Source: an uncultured Bacteroidota bacterium (GTDB lineage: Bacteria > Bacteroidota > Bacteroidia > Flavobacteriales > Flavobacteriaceae). From it: a DNA stretch of 64,000 nucleotides. The position numbers were made by a program, and so were the translations under genes. The stretch covers positions 62,001 to 126,000 of the forward strand of contig CACCYT010000001.1 in NCBI GenBank assembly GCA_902550325.1, written 5' to 3'. Positions 25,690 to 32,546 of the stretch are shown here, piece by piece; the stretch's first letter is position 1; every line of letters begins with the position of its first letter. The notes below the pieces were generated by a model. It had not been told where the DNA came from and made no database searches. It saw only the letters and a program-made list of their open reading frames with translations.

Positions 25690-26490
25690 TTGAATCAAAC
25701 GCTCTTCAAAATTGACAAAATGGATTGTCCTTCAGAGGAGAATCTCATCCGTATGAAGTTTGAAGGATTATCTCAAATAAAACACTTGAAGTTTGATTTA
25801 AACCGAAGAGAACTAACGATTTTTCATGAAAACAATATAAATGAGATTGAGGAAAGTCTCAAACATCTAAATCTCGGTCATAAGAAACTTTACACCAAAA
25901 AAACTGACCGAATATCCTTTGATCAAAACGACAATAATCAGAGAAGGGTACTATGGTCAGTACTTATAATTAATCTTGTTTTTTTCATTCTCGAGATGAG
26001 TTATGGGCTTTTTTCGAAGTCGATGGGATTAGTAGCCGATAGCTTAGACATGCTCGCGGATAGTTTTGTTTACGCAATCAGCTTAATCGCCGTTGGAAAA
26101 TCATTGTTTTATAAAAAAGCAATATCCAAAATTGCTGGTTATTTTCAAATCGTTCTAGCTTTAATTGGGCTTGGCGAGGTAATTAGAAGAATTATTTATC
26201 CCGTAGAGTTTCCAAATTATCTAATAATGATCATAATCTCAATTTTCGCATTAATCGGAAATGGAATTTGCCTATATCTCCTCCAAAAGTCAAGAGACAA
26301 GGAAGAAGCACATATGAAAGCAAGTCTCATTTTCACCTCAAATGATGTCGTAATTAATTTAGGGGTGATTTTAGCGGGAATATTGGTATATTGGCTAAAC
26401 TCGAACATGCCTGACCTGATTATCGGTACAATCGTATTCATTATTGTCTCAAAAGGAGCTTTTAGAATTCTTAGCCTGAGTAAAAAATAA
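25690..26490 (+). CDS. Cation diffusion facilitator-type transporter (cargo of element B)
   Basis: 266-aa protein. Residues about 1-72 resemble a small HMA-like metal-binding domain (FKIDKMDCPSEENLIRMKFEGL), with one Cys in place of the usual CxxC. Membrane helices start at about residue 82. The CDF metal site appears as ADSLDMLADS near residue 117 (Asp-Asp, where zinc CDFs often have His-Asp) and HMKASLIFTSND near 207. No C-terminal cytoplasmic CDF domain is present. It would export a divalent metal such as Zn, Co or Cd; the ion is uncertain. The start is TTG at 25690. Confidence 0.82.
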   Translation: MNQTLFKIDKMDCPSEENLIRMKFEGLSQIKHLKFDLNRRELTIFHENNINEIEESLKHLNLGHKKLYTKKTDRISFDQNDNNQRRVLWSVLIINLVFFILEMSYGLFSKSMGLVADSLDMLADSFVYAISLIAVGKSLFYKKAISKIAGYFQIVLALIGLGEVIRRIIYPVEFPNYLIMIIISIFALIGNGICLYLLQKSRDKEEAHMKASLIFTSNDVVINLGVILAGILVYWLNSNMPDLIIGTIVFIIVSKGAFRILSLSKK

Positions 26491-26551
26491 AGTCACAAAT
26501 AGACTAAGTCGCGCTGCAACTTTGAATAATAGGGGGAGAGGAAACAATCTA

Positions 26552-27916
26552 CTAATACCTCTTCAAATCATACCCCACAAATCTCCTATTCACCTCATCA
26601 CAAACCCTCCCAACGGTTCCACTACCCATAAAAGGGTCTAATATCAATTCAAACTCTTTAGAAGTTTGAAGAATGGGTAAGGTGATTATCTCCTCAGGAA
26701 AAGGAGCAGGGTGTTCTCCTTCAATATCTAACTTTTGATTTGCAACAGAGGTTCTTACGATATCCTGATTCCAATAATCTCCCATATTCTTTCCTTTGAT
26801 GTTGGGTAGGTAGGGTGATATGGAATTAGAGTACTCTCCATTTACACTTCTGTGTCTAGGAGGGAGAGATGGTTTTGTTTTATCGGATAGTTTGGTGAGT
26901 GTTGGATAATAATCATATTCCATTGATTTGGTAAGATGAAAGATGAACTCATAAGAAGGAGTAAGATTAGATTTTGATGATGAGGGTTTTGGGTTAGTCT
27001 TTGACCAGATAATTGTATTTCTAAGAATCCATCCTTGTTCTTGAAGTTTGAGGATTACCCTATGAGGAACATTTTGAAGATTACCATTGTAAAAAGTATC
27101 ACCAAGGTTTAAAAAGAAACTTCCTCTATCATTTAAAACTCTCTTACAATCTCTAAGATGTTCTGAAAGATTAATTACAAACTCTTCAGAGGTTTTCTCA
27201 TTTCCTACTCCTTCTTCTTTAGAATACTTTCGTTTATTCCAATAAGGAGGAGAAGTAAAGATGGTTTGTATTTCACCATCATTTAATTCACTCATATCAT
27301 GGGATGATTTCTGATAAAACCTCCACGATGAGTTCTTAGTTGTTTTTGATTTATTGTTGGGTTTACTTTCTCTACTTTCTTTCTCATTAAGTTCTCTTTG
27401 GATTTGAAGATAAGATTGGTTTACAGTAAGAATTCCTTTATCCAAAAGTTCTATATGTTCAGGTTGATATTTATGAATAAAAATCAATCTCTGTAATTGA
27501 GAAGAAGAGATTCCCATTTCTTTAGAAACCATATCTCTTGAAGAACTTCTGTTAGATTTAACAGAAGTTAAATCCGTTCTCCTACCTTGTCCTTTTCTAT
27601 AATACCCATCAAGTATTAGATATTCATTAATAAGCTCCTTAAAACTCTTTATTCTTTGTTTATTGAAGTGGATAAGTAGTAATTCTTCTTCACCATCATT
27701 GACTTCTTTAACCTCAACCTGGACTTCTTCCCATCCCAATCGTTTTACAGATTCAAATCTTCTATTTCCACTGATTACTTGATTACGGGAATCAATTATA
27801 AGGGGTTGTAATAATCCAACTTCTGAAATACTTTCCATCAGTTCCTCAATAGAGGATAGGGTATAAATTTCTTTATTCTTGGGATGGTGTTTTAAAGTGG
27901 ATACTTTAACCTTCAT
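26552..27916 (-). CDS. ParB-domain / DNA methyltransferase fusion
   Basis: 454 aa. Residues 1-95 form a ParB/Srx-like N-terminal domain (VKVSTLKHHPKN, ISEVGLLQPLII, VISGNRRFESVKRLGWEEV; SGNRRFE near 47). A helical linker with an HTH-like segment (MVSKEMGISSSQLQRLIFIHK) follows. The methyltransferase domain has motif IV FTSPPYW near residue 218 and motif I DPFMGSGTVGR near 431, the order of the beta class of N4-cytosine/N6-adenine enzymes. No restriction endonuclease gene is adjacent. A perfect copy of the element palindrome lies within codons about 116-124. It sits 40 bases from the integrase gene. Confidence 0.88.
   Translation of the reverse strand: MKVKVSTLKHHPKNKEIYTLSSIEELMESISEVGLLQPLIIDSRNQVISGNRRFESVKRLGWEEVQVEVKEVNDGEEELLLIHFNKQRIKSFKELINEYLILDGYYRKGQGRRTDLTSVKSNRSSSRDMVSKEMGISSSQLQRLIFIHKYQPEHIELLDKGILTVNQSYLQIQRELNEKESRESKPNNKSKTTKNSSWRFYQKSSHDMSELNDGEIQTIFTSPPYWNKRKYSKEEGVGNEKTSEEFVINLSEHLRDCKRVLNDRGSFFLNLGDTFYNGNLQNVPHRVILKLQEQGWILRNTIIWSKTNPKPSSSKSNLTPSYEFIFHLTKSMEYDYYPTLTKLSDKTKPSLPPRHRSVNGEYSNSISPYLPNIKGKNMGDYWNQDIVRTSVANQKLDIEGEHPAPFPEEIITLPILQTSKEFELILDPFMGSGTVGRVCDEVNRRFVGYDLKRY
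27545..27570. repeat. 26-bp palindrome inside the methyltransferase gene
   Basis: Arms AACTTCTGTTA and TAACAGAAGTT separated by GATT, with both arms identical to the intergenic copy at 24587-24612. Here the sequence also encodes protein (about TSVKSNRSS, read on the minus strand), between the ParB-like domain and the HTH-like segment. Confidence 0.85.
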
Positions 27917-27955
27917 AGGGTGAAGGTAGCGAAGAATTTTGTGGTATGCAAGTAA

Positions 27956-29557
27956 TCAAGAAATCAACTGTTTTACTTTCTCCTTCCAAACATCTTCTGG
28001 AAGTGTTCCCATTTCTTTTAATCTCAACAAAGTTTTTAATTGTTCCTCTGTTTCTGAAGTAATTGATTTTGATTTCTTTTCCTTTTTTTGGTCAAGTTCT
28101 TGATTGAATAGTCCATCATTTACTTTCATAATATCCTTATCCAAAACATTATAATATCCGTCAAATACCTTTTGAGTAGTATGTCCTGTCATTTTCATAA
28201 TACTCCTAATTGGTGTTCCTAATTCTATGTGTTCTCTAATAAATGTTCTTCTTCCTATATGTGATGAAACAATTGAGTAAAGCGGGATAAAACTTGTGTT
28301 CTCCTCTTTTCCGTTTAAATCCCAATCCCTAACTCTTACCCCTCTATCAAGACCAATATGTTTACAGATTTCTTTTATGTAACTGTTGTATTTCTGATTG
28401 GATATTGCATTGCCGAACTTTGTTCTTGGGAAAAGATAGTTATGTGCGTTTTTATTTTTTGAATACTTCTTCCAAATTTCAAAAGTCATTCTGTTAATCC
28501 TAACTCTTACAGGTTCCTTTTGAATTTTAATCTTTTCCATGAAAAATGAAAAATACCCCAATCTCTTTCCATTGATTTCTTCTGTATCATAATCAAAATC
28601 TCCAATCTTCATTTTAACCATATCTCCAAACCTACACCCTACATTGCAGAGAAAAATTAACATGTCTTTATACACCTCAAATGAGGTGTATGTAGAAGAC
28701 CATCTTTTATTGTCAGTATCAATCCAAGAATCATCAATATATGTTAGTCTCCTCTCCTTTTGAAGTACTTCTATATGATTAGGGTTTTGAATAGAGTACT
28801 TATCATAATTATATAGTTTGAGTACCTCATCTCTTTTGAAAAAGATTACTTCTCCTCCTCCATCACTAAGTACAATTCCATCTGGTTTCTTTATGTTGAA
28901 ATTAGTTCCATACTTTTCGTTACTCCAGTTTGAGAATCTTGTAAGTGCTTTCATTCTCTTTCTAATAGTGGAGGGTCTTAACCCTTTCCTATCATAACTC
29001 CATCTACAAAATCCATATACCCAATCACTATCTAAGTCCTCTGGAAATAATAATACATTGTTTTTGGTTTGATACTCTGAAGTATATTCTCGTATTTGTT
29101 TGATACTTGTATTTGTACTTCTTTTAGTTGAGGTTCTGTTGTTATACGAGGTTGAATTAATCCACTTTTCATATTCTGTAAGCATGGGTAAAAAATGAAT
29201 CTCCTTTCTACTAACAACCTCTTTCGTTCTTTTATCCTTTCTTAGATAACTTCTTACAAGTTCAACTAATGGTTCTTTGTCTTGTTTTTTAATGGTAAGA
29301 ACTATTCCATTGATTTCATCAAGTTTGTTCTTGATGAGTAGATTTTTATCCCTATAATCCTTATCAGAAGATTTTATCGGGTCTTTAGAAGTTTTCTTTC
29401 TCCAATTATCGTCCCAATCTTTAATTTGACAAACAACCCCTGTGCTAACCTTTGTTCTCTTTCTCTTATAGTAATAATCAATAATGACGGGAACAGAATC
29501 CTTTTGATTAAGGTGATTCTTATTATTTTTATAGTCTAACCTGTAATAAAGTCCCAT
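27956..29557 (-). CDS. Tyrosine recombinase (integrase) of element B
   Basis: 533-aa site-specific recombinase. The catalytic residues are visible: Arg in NVGCRFGDMVKM (about residue 305), His-x-x-Arg in SSHIGRRTF (about 432-435), His in MTGHTTQ (about 457) and the nucleophile Tyr in VFDGYYNV (about 467). The first 110 residues form an arm-binding-like region, followed by a SAM-like core-binding domain (about 130-235). The ATG lies 135 bases from the tRNA junction and the gene points away from it, the usual layout for tRNA-inserting elements. It probably recognises the GGTGGTCCCAC core and the GGGTACTAA arms. Confidence 0.92.
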   Translation of the reverse strand: MGLYYRLDYKNNKNHLNQKDSVPVIIDYYYKRKRTKVSTGVVCQIKDWDDNWRKKTSKDPIKSSDKDYRDKNLLIKNKLDEINGIVLTIKKQDKEPLVELVRSYLRKDKRTKEVVSRKEIHFLPMLTEYEKWINSTSYNNRTSTKRSTNTSIKQIREYTSEYQTKNNVLLFPEDLDSDWVYGFCRWSYDRKGLRPSTIRKRMKALTRFSNWSNEKYGTNFNIKKPDGIVLSDGGGEVIFFKRDEVLKLYNYDKYSIQNPNHIEVLQKERRLTYIDDSWIDTDNKRWSSTYTSFEVYKDMLIFLCNVGCRFGDMVKMKIGDFDYDTEEINGKRLGYFSFFMEKIKIQKEPVRVRINRMTFEIWKKYSKNKNAHNYLFPRTKFGNAISNQKYNSYIKEICKHIGLDRGVRVRDWDLNGKEENTSFIPLYSIVSSHIGRRTFIREHIELGTPIRSIMKMTGHTTQKVFDGYYNVLDKDIMKVNDGLFNQELDQKKEKKSKSITSETEEQLKTLLRLKEMGTLPEDVWKEKVKQLIS

Positions 29558-29603
29558 TAATCAGTCCATTAACTCTTTCTAATATACGAAAAATTCCTGA
29601 TAT

Positions 29604-29624
29604 TTAGTACCCTATATAGTACCC
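29604..29624. repeat. GGGTACTAA-type repeats at the right end of element B
   Basis: TTAGTACCC (29604-29612) and ATAGTACCC (29616-29624) lie about 70-90 bases inside the tRNA junction, upstream of the integrase start. They match the five-copy arrays at both left ends. Confidence 0.6.
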
Positions 29625-29649
29625 CAAAGAGGTTTTTATATAAAAATAA

Positions 29650-29684
29650 AACCCCAACAAGTTGTAAATCAACATGTTGAGGTT
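29650..29684 (-). terminator. Strong terminator of tRNA-Met supplied by element B
   Basis: On the minus strand AACCTCAACA pairs with TGTTGGGGTT (ten base pairs, one G-T), with an inner GTTG/CAAC stem, followed by TTTTATTTTTA. It lies six bases after the tRNA CCA end but within element B, so integration gives tRNA-Met a new terminator in place of the one now at 20868-20892. Confidence 0.75.
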
Positions 29685-29690
29685 TTCTGT

Positions 29691-29767
29691 TGGTGGTCCC
29701 ACTTGGGCTCGAACCAAGGACCAAATGATTATGAGTCATCTACTCTAACCAACTGAGCTATGGGACC
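29691..29767 (-). tRNA. tRNA-Met (anticodon CAT)
   Basis: 77-nt cloverleaf including an encoded CCA. Acceptor stem GGTCCCA with TGGGACC, D arm GCTC...GAGT, anticodon stem GATGA with TCATT around loop CTCATAA, T arm CTTGG-TTCGAGC-CCAAG. The anticodon CAT is at 29733-29731. The sequence suits an elongator tRNA-Met; a tRNA-Ile with lysidine-modified CAT cannot be wholly excluded. Its last 11 bases (29692-29702) form the attachment core of the elements to the left, and the gene stays intact. Confidence 0.9.
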
Positions 29768-29803
29768 GTTAACTTGGCAAATTTAATATTATTCGTTAAA
29801 TAT

Positions 29804-32473
29804 TTAATTTGATTCAAAATTTAAATTTTTATCAAAAATTTCTTCAACTAAACCGTCTACTAAAAGTTTGAATTCTGAAAGGTTTTTTAAATCAAAAATG
29901 GAATTATATTTTCTATGCGATAATTTTTTTCGCACAACATTAGTTCCTGAGTTTATAGATTTTAAAAGGATTAAACCAGGTTCAACAGATTTAATTTTTT
30001 TATTAGATTCCAAATATATTAGTGAATAACACAGTAATTGAAAAAGTTCTTTTTTCTTTTTTTCATTTACTTGATCAAATTCTTCAAATGAAAGTGAAGA
30101 AGAAGTTATGCTCCCCCCAGTTTTATAGTCTATTATTTTAGTATGACCGTTTTCTGTTTGAATTCTATCAATAAATCCTTTTAACTTATATTTTATTTTG
30201 GATTTCTTAGTGATGAATGAAGTTGATATCTGATCTTCCACTGAAATAAGTTTTATTTCAATACCATTTTTTATTTTTTTTATATCGAGGTCTATCAGGG
30301 CGATAATTGCCATTTTTAAAACATCAAAGGCAATTAGGTTCTTGCCCCTTTTAAAGCTTTTTCCATACTCTTGCTCAAACCTATTATTAATTACTTTTTC
30401 ATGATTTTTTTTAAGCCCTTTTAATTTGTTTTCATCTAGAATTTGACCTACTAAAGGACTATATAAATCTTGCATTGAATTATGGAATATCCTTCCAATG
30501 CCTAAAGCTTCAGGATTTTCTATGACGTTCTTGTATTCATCTGTTTTTAATAAATAATTGTCAAAAAAGTTCAATGGATTTTCAATGTAAGTAGTTAGAG
30601 AAGAGGGTGAAAATCCAGAATCAGCAATATCTTTTAATTTTTTGATAACTCCTTTTGATTTATCAAATGAGTAATTAATAGCTTCTTTAATCGGGATTTC
30701 AAACTGGGCATTGAAATAGTTTATCTCGTGATTGTCATTTTTGAGCAACTCCAACTGATAGATAAATCTACTTTTTTCACTACTACTTACCCCCTCACTA
30801 ACTGAATTATAAATTAGACTTACATTTTTAGCTTTGAATAATAGCCTAAAGAAGTCATAAGCTTCTCTTGCGTCTGCCTCATCAATTGTTGGGATTTCAA
30901 ATTTTTTTCTTAGATCATAAGTGAGTAACGAGTTTGTAAAATTATTATTAGGTAAGATGCCGTCATTTGCAGAGCAAAAAATCACGTTTTCAAATTCAAG
31001 AGCTCTAGATTCCAAAAGCCCCAATATTTGAATATCTGCATTTAAATTCCCATATAAATTAATGCTCTGATTTTTAAGTATATCATTAAATATTTCTTTT
31101 AAAGACCTAAAACTAATATCAAAGCCGTAGCTAATTTGAAATTTTTGAATTATATATAATATTTTACGCAAACTTATTAGCTGATCATAATATATGTCCA
31201 TGTTTAACTTATCCTCGCACAAGTCAGTAAAATTTAATAGTTCGTCAACAATTGTCTTATTTGTCATTCTAAAAAACCTATCTATTTGAGATAGTTTTAA
31301 TGACTCGATAAATTTTTTAGACAAATAAGTAATATTTAATGTCTTGATTTTTAGATTAAATATTTCGATATCCTTTTCTTCTTGGAATATGGTGTTGAAA
31401 ATATTATTCTCTATTATTTTAAGCACATCTCTAAAATAAAAGCTGGAGCCTCCTCTTCCTCCATACAGTTCAAAAAAGAGGTTAAAAAATTTAAATAGTG
31501 GCATTTCAGACATTGGAAACGATAGTGATAAGTTATAAGATTTGAGTTTTTTCGGAATAGCATTAAGCATGGGTAAAACCAGATCTTGATTGGGAAGAAT
31601 AATGGCAGTTTTTCCTCTTAAATCACTAATTATGTTAGACACAATATTAATCTGATTTACATTTTTTGTAGCTGGGTATATGTTGATGATTTTTTTTTCG
31701 GATAGTTCATTGTGTTCAAAGTCAAATATATTAGACTTGTAATGATCCCAGCTGTTTTTATATTTCCTAAAAAAATATCCTGATTGATTGATTGTGTTAT
31801 TTGTAAATGACTGATCACAATCCCAAAAGATTTGGGCTTTATTATTTAATAGTAAGTATTCAATTATATAAACCTCGATATTTGAAAGCGAGTTTAATCC
31901 TAAAATTAAAAAGTTATAATTTTTATGTGCATTGCTATATAATTCAATATTTTTTTCTGCATCCAGGTGAATTAAGCCTTTGTTTGCGCAATTATTTTGT
32001 CTGAGCTTTTGAATAAATAGCTCTGAGATTTTTGGTAGAATTTTCCAAAACTCTAATTTAAATTCATCCTCTTCATTGATCGCATTTATTTTTTTTATCT
32101 CAAAAAGATAATTTAAAACTTCCTGATCACTGTTGTTTGACATCTGAATATCATTCAGGTCTTTTAAAAAAATGTTTGCCCATTTTCTAAAGGAATTATA
32201 ATTTTCAAAATCATTTTTTTTTGAAATCTGCATATAGCTTTCATAAAGGTAGAATAGAATGGTAGTCTTCTCCGTTTCCTTATTGTCTGCAATTCTTTCT
32301 ATGAAATCATCTATACTATAAATTTCTGGTGATATTGAAATCTTGTTTAGCTTAGTTTGAATTGCTTTTTTTAAGAAAATTCTTGATCTTCTGTTGGGAA
32401 TAACAATAACAGTCCTTTTAAGAGAATTTAAATCTAAAGACTTTTCAATTGCTTTTTCAAAAAAGGAATTCAT
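29804..32473 (-). CDS. AddB-like PD-(D/E)XK nuclease subunit
   Basis: 889-aa protein. The N-terminal two thirds resemble an inactivated helicase of the AddB/RexB type (TVIVIPNRRSRIFLKK near residue 20, RALEFENVIFCSANDGILPNNNF near 480). The C-terminal RecB-like nuclease has GFIDRIQTENGHTKIIDYKTGG, with the catalytic Asp and Lys near residues 775-782. With the AddA-like gene at 34073-37129 it would process double-strand breaks for RecA. An ompA gene separates the two, which is a common flavobacterial arrangement. Confidence 0.85.
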   Translation of the reverse strand: MNSFFEKAIEKSLDLNSLKRTVIVIPNRRSRIFLKKAIQTKLNKISISPEIYSIDDFIERIADNKETEKTTILFYLYESYMQISKKNDFENYNSFRKWANIFLKDLNDIQMSNNSDQEVLNYLFEIKKINAINEEDEFKLEFWKILPKISELFIQKLRQNNCANKGLIHLDAEKNIELYSNAHKNYNFLILGLNSLSNIEVYIIEYLLLNNKAQIFWDCDQSFTNNTINQSGYFFRKYKNSWDHYKSNIFDFEHNELSEKKIINIYPATKNVNQINIVSNIISDLRGKTAIILPNQDLVLPMLNAIPKKLKSYNLSLSFPMSEMPLFKFFNLFFELYGGRGGSSFYFRDVLKIIENNIFNTIFQEEKDIEIFNLKIKTLNITYLSKKFIESLKLSQIDRFFRMTNKTIVDELLNFTDLCEDKLNMDIYYDQLISLRKILYIIQKFQISYGFDISFRSLKEIFNDILKNQSINLYGNLNADIQILGLLESRALEFENVIFCSANDGILPNNNFTNSLLTYDLRKKFEIPTIDEADAREAYDFFRLLFKAKNVSLIYNSVSEGVSSSEKSRFIYQLELLKNDNHEINYFNAQFEIPIKEAINYSFDKSKGVIKKLKDIADSGFSPSSLTTYIENPLNFFDNYLLKTDEYKNVIENPEALGIGRIFHNSMQDLYSPLVGQILDENKLKGLKKNHEKVINNRFEQEYGKSFKRGKNLIAFDVLKMAIIALIDLDIKKIKNGIEIKLISVEDQISTSFITKKSKIKYKLKGFIDRIQTENGHTKIIDYKTGGSITSSSLSFEEFDQVNEKKKKELFQLLCYSLIYLESNKKIKSVEPGLILLKSINSGTNVVRKKLSHRKYNSIFDLKNLSEFKLLVDGLVEEIFDKNLNFESN

Positions 32474-32493
32474 TGTTTATTAAAAATAAAAAA

Positions 32494-32514
32494 AGCGCCT
32501 AAGTTTTAGGCGCT
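32494..32514 (-). terminator. Rho-independent terminator after the OmpA gene
   Basis: AGCGCCTAA and TTAGGCGCT form a perfect nine-base stem with a three-base loop; on the minus strand it is followed by TTTTTTTATTTTTA. It lies between the OmpA stop and the AddB-like start, so the latter needs its own promoter or read-through. Confidence 0.85.
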
Positions 32515-32546
32515 CTTTTGTTGTTTTATGATTTAAGGGTAATTGT

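Larger units (their letters stand above)
24460..29702. mobile_element. Integrative element B (with tyrosine recombinase)
   Basis: A 5.23-kb unit between the middle core and the 3' end of tRNA-Met. Contents: left module with arm-like repeats, palindrome, leader and two small genes; a CDF-type cation transporter; a ParB-domain/DNA-methyltransferase fusion; a tyrosine recombinase whose start lies 135 bases from the tRNA junction; two arm-like repeats at the right end. No conjugation, phage structural or replication gene is recognised. It resembles in outline the small tRNA-inserted, cargo-carrying, recombinase-driven elements called tycheposons in Prochlorococcus; that relation is an analogy only. 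Confidence 0.8.

Noticed and set aside
26552..27916. A restriction-modification system
   Set aside because: Only a methyltransferase is present; no endonuclease or specificity gene lies beside it.
20896..29702. Prophage or conjugative element
   Set aside because: No capsid, terminase, relaxase, VirB/Tra or replication protein is recognisable in the 8.8 kb.
29691..29767. tRNA-Ile with lysidine-modified CAT anticodon
   Set aside because: Not fully excluded, but the acceptor and anticodon stem sequence suits elongator tRNA-Met better; confirming would need the full tRNA set and TilS determinants.
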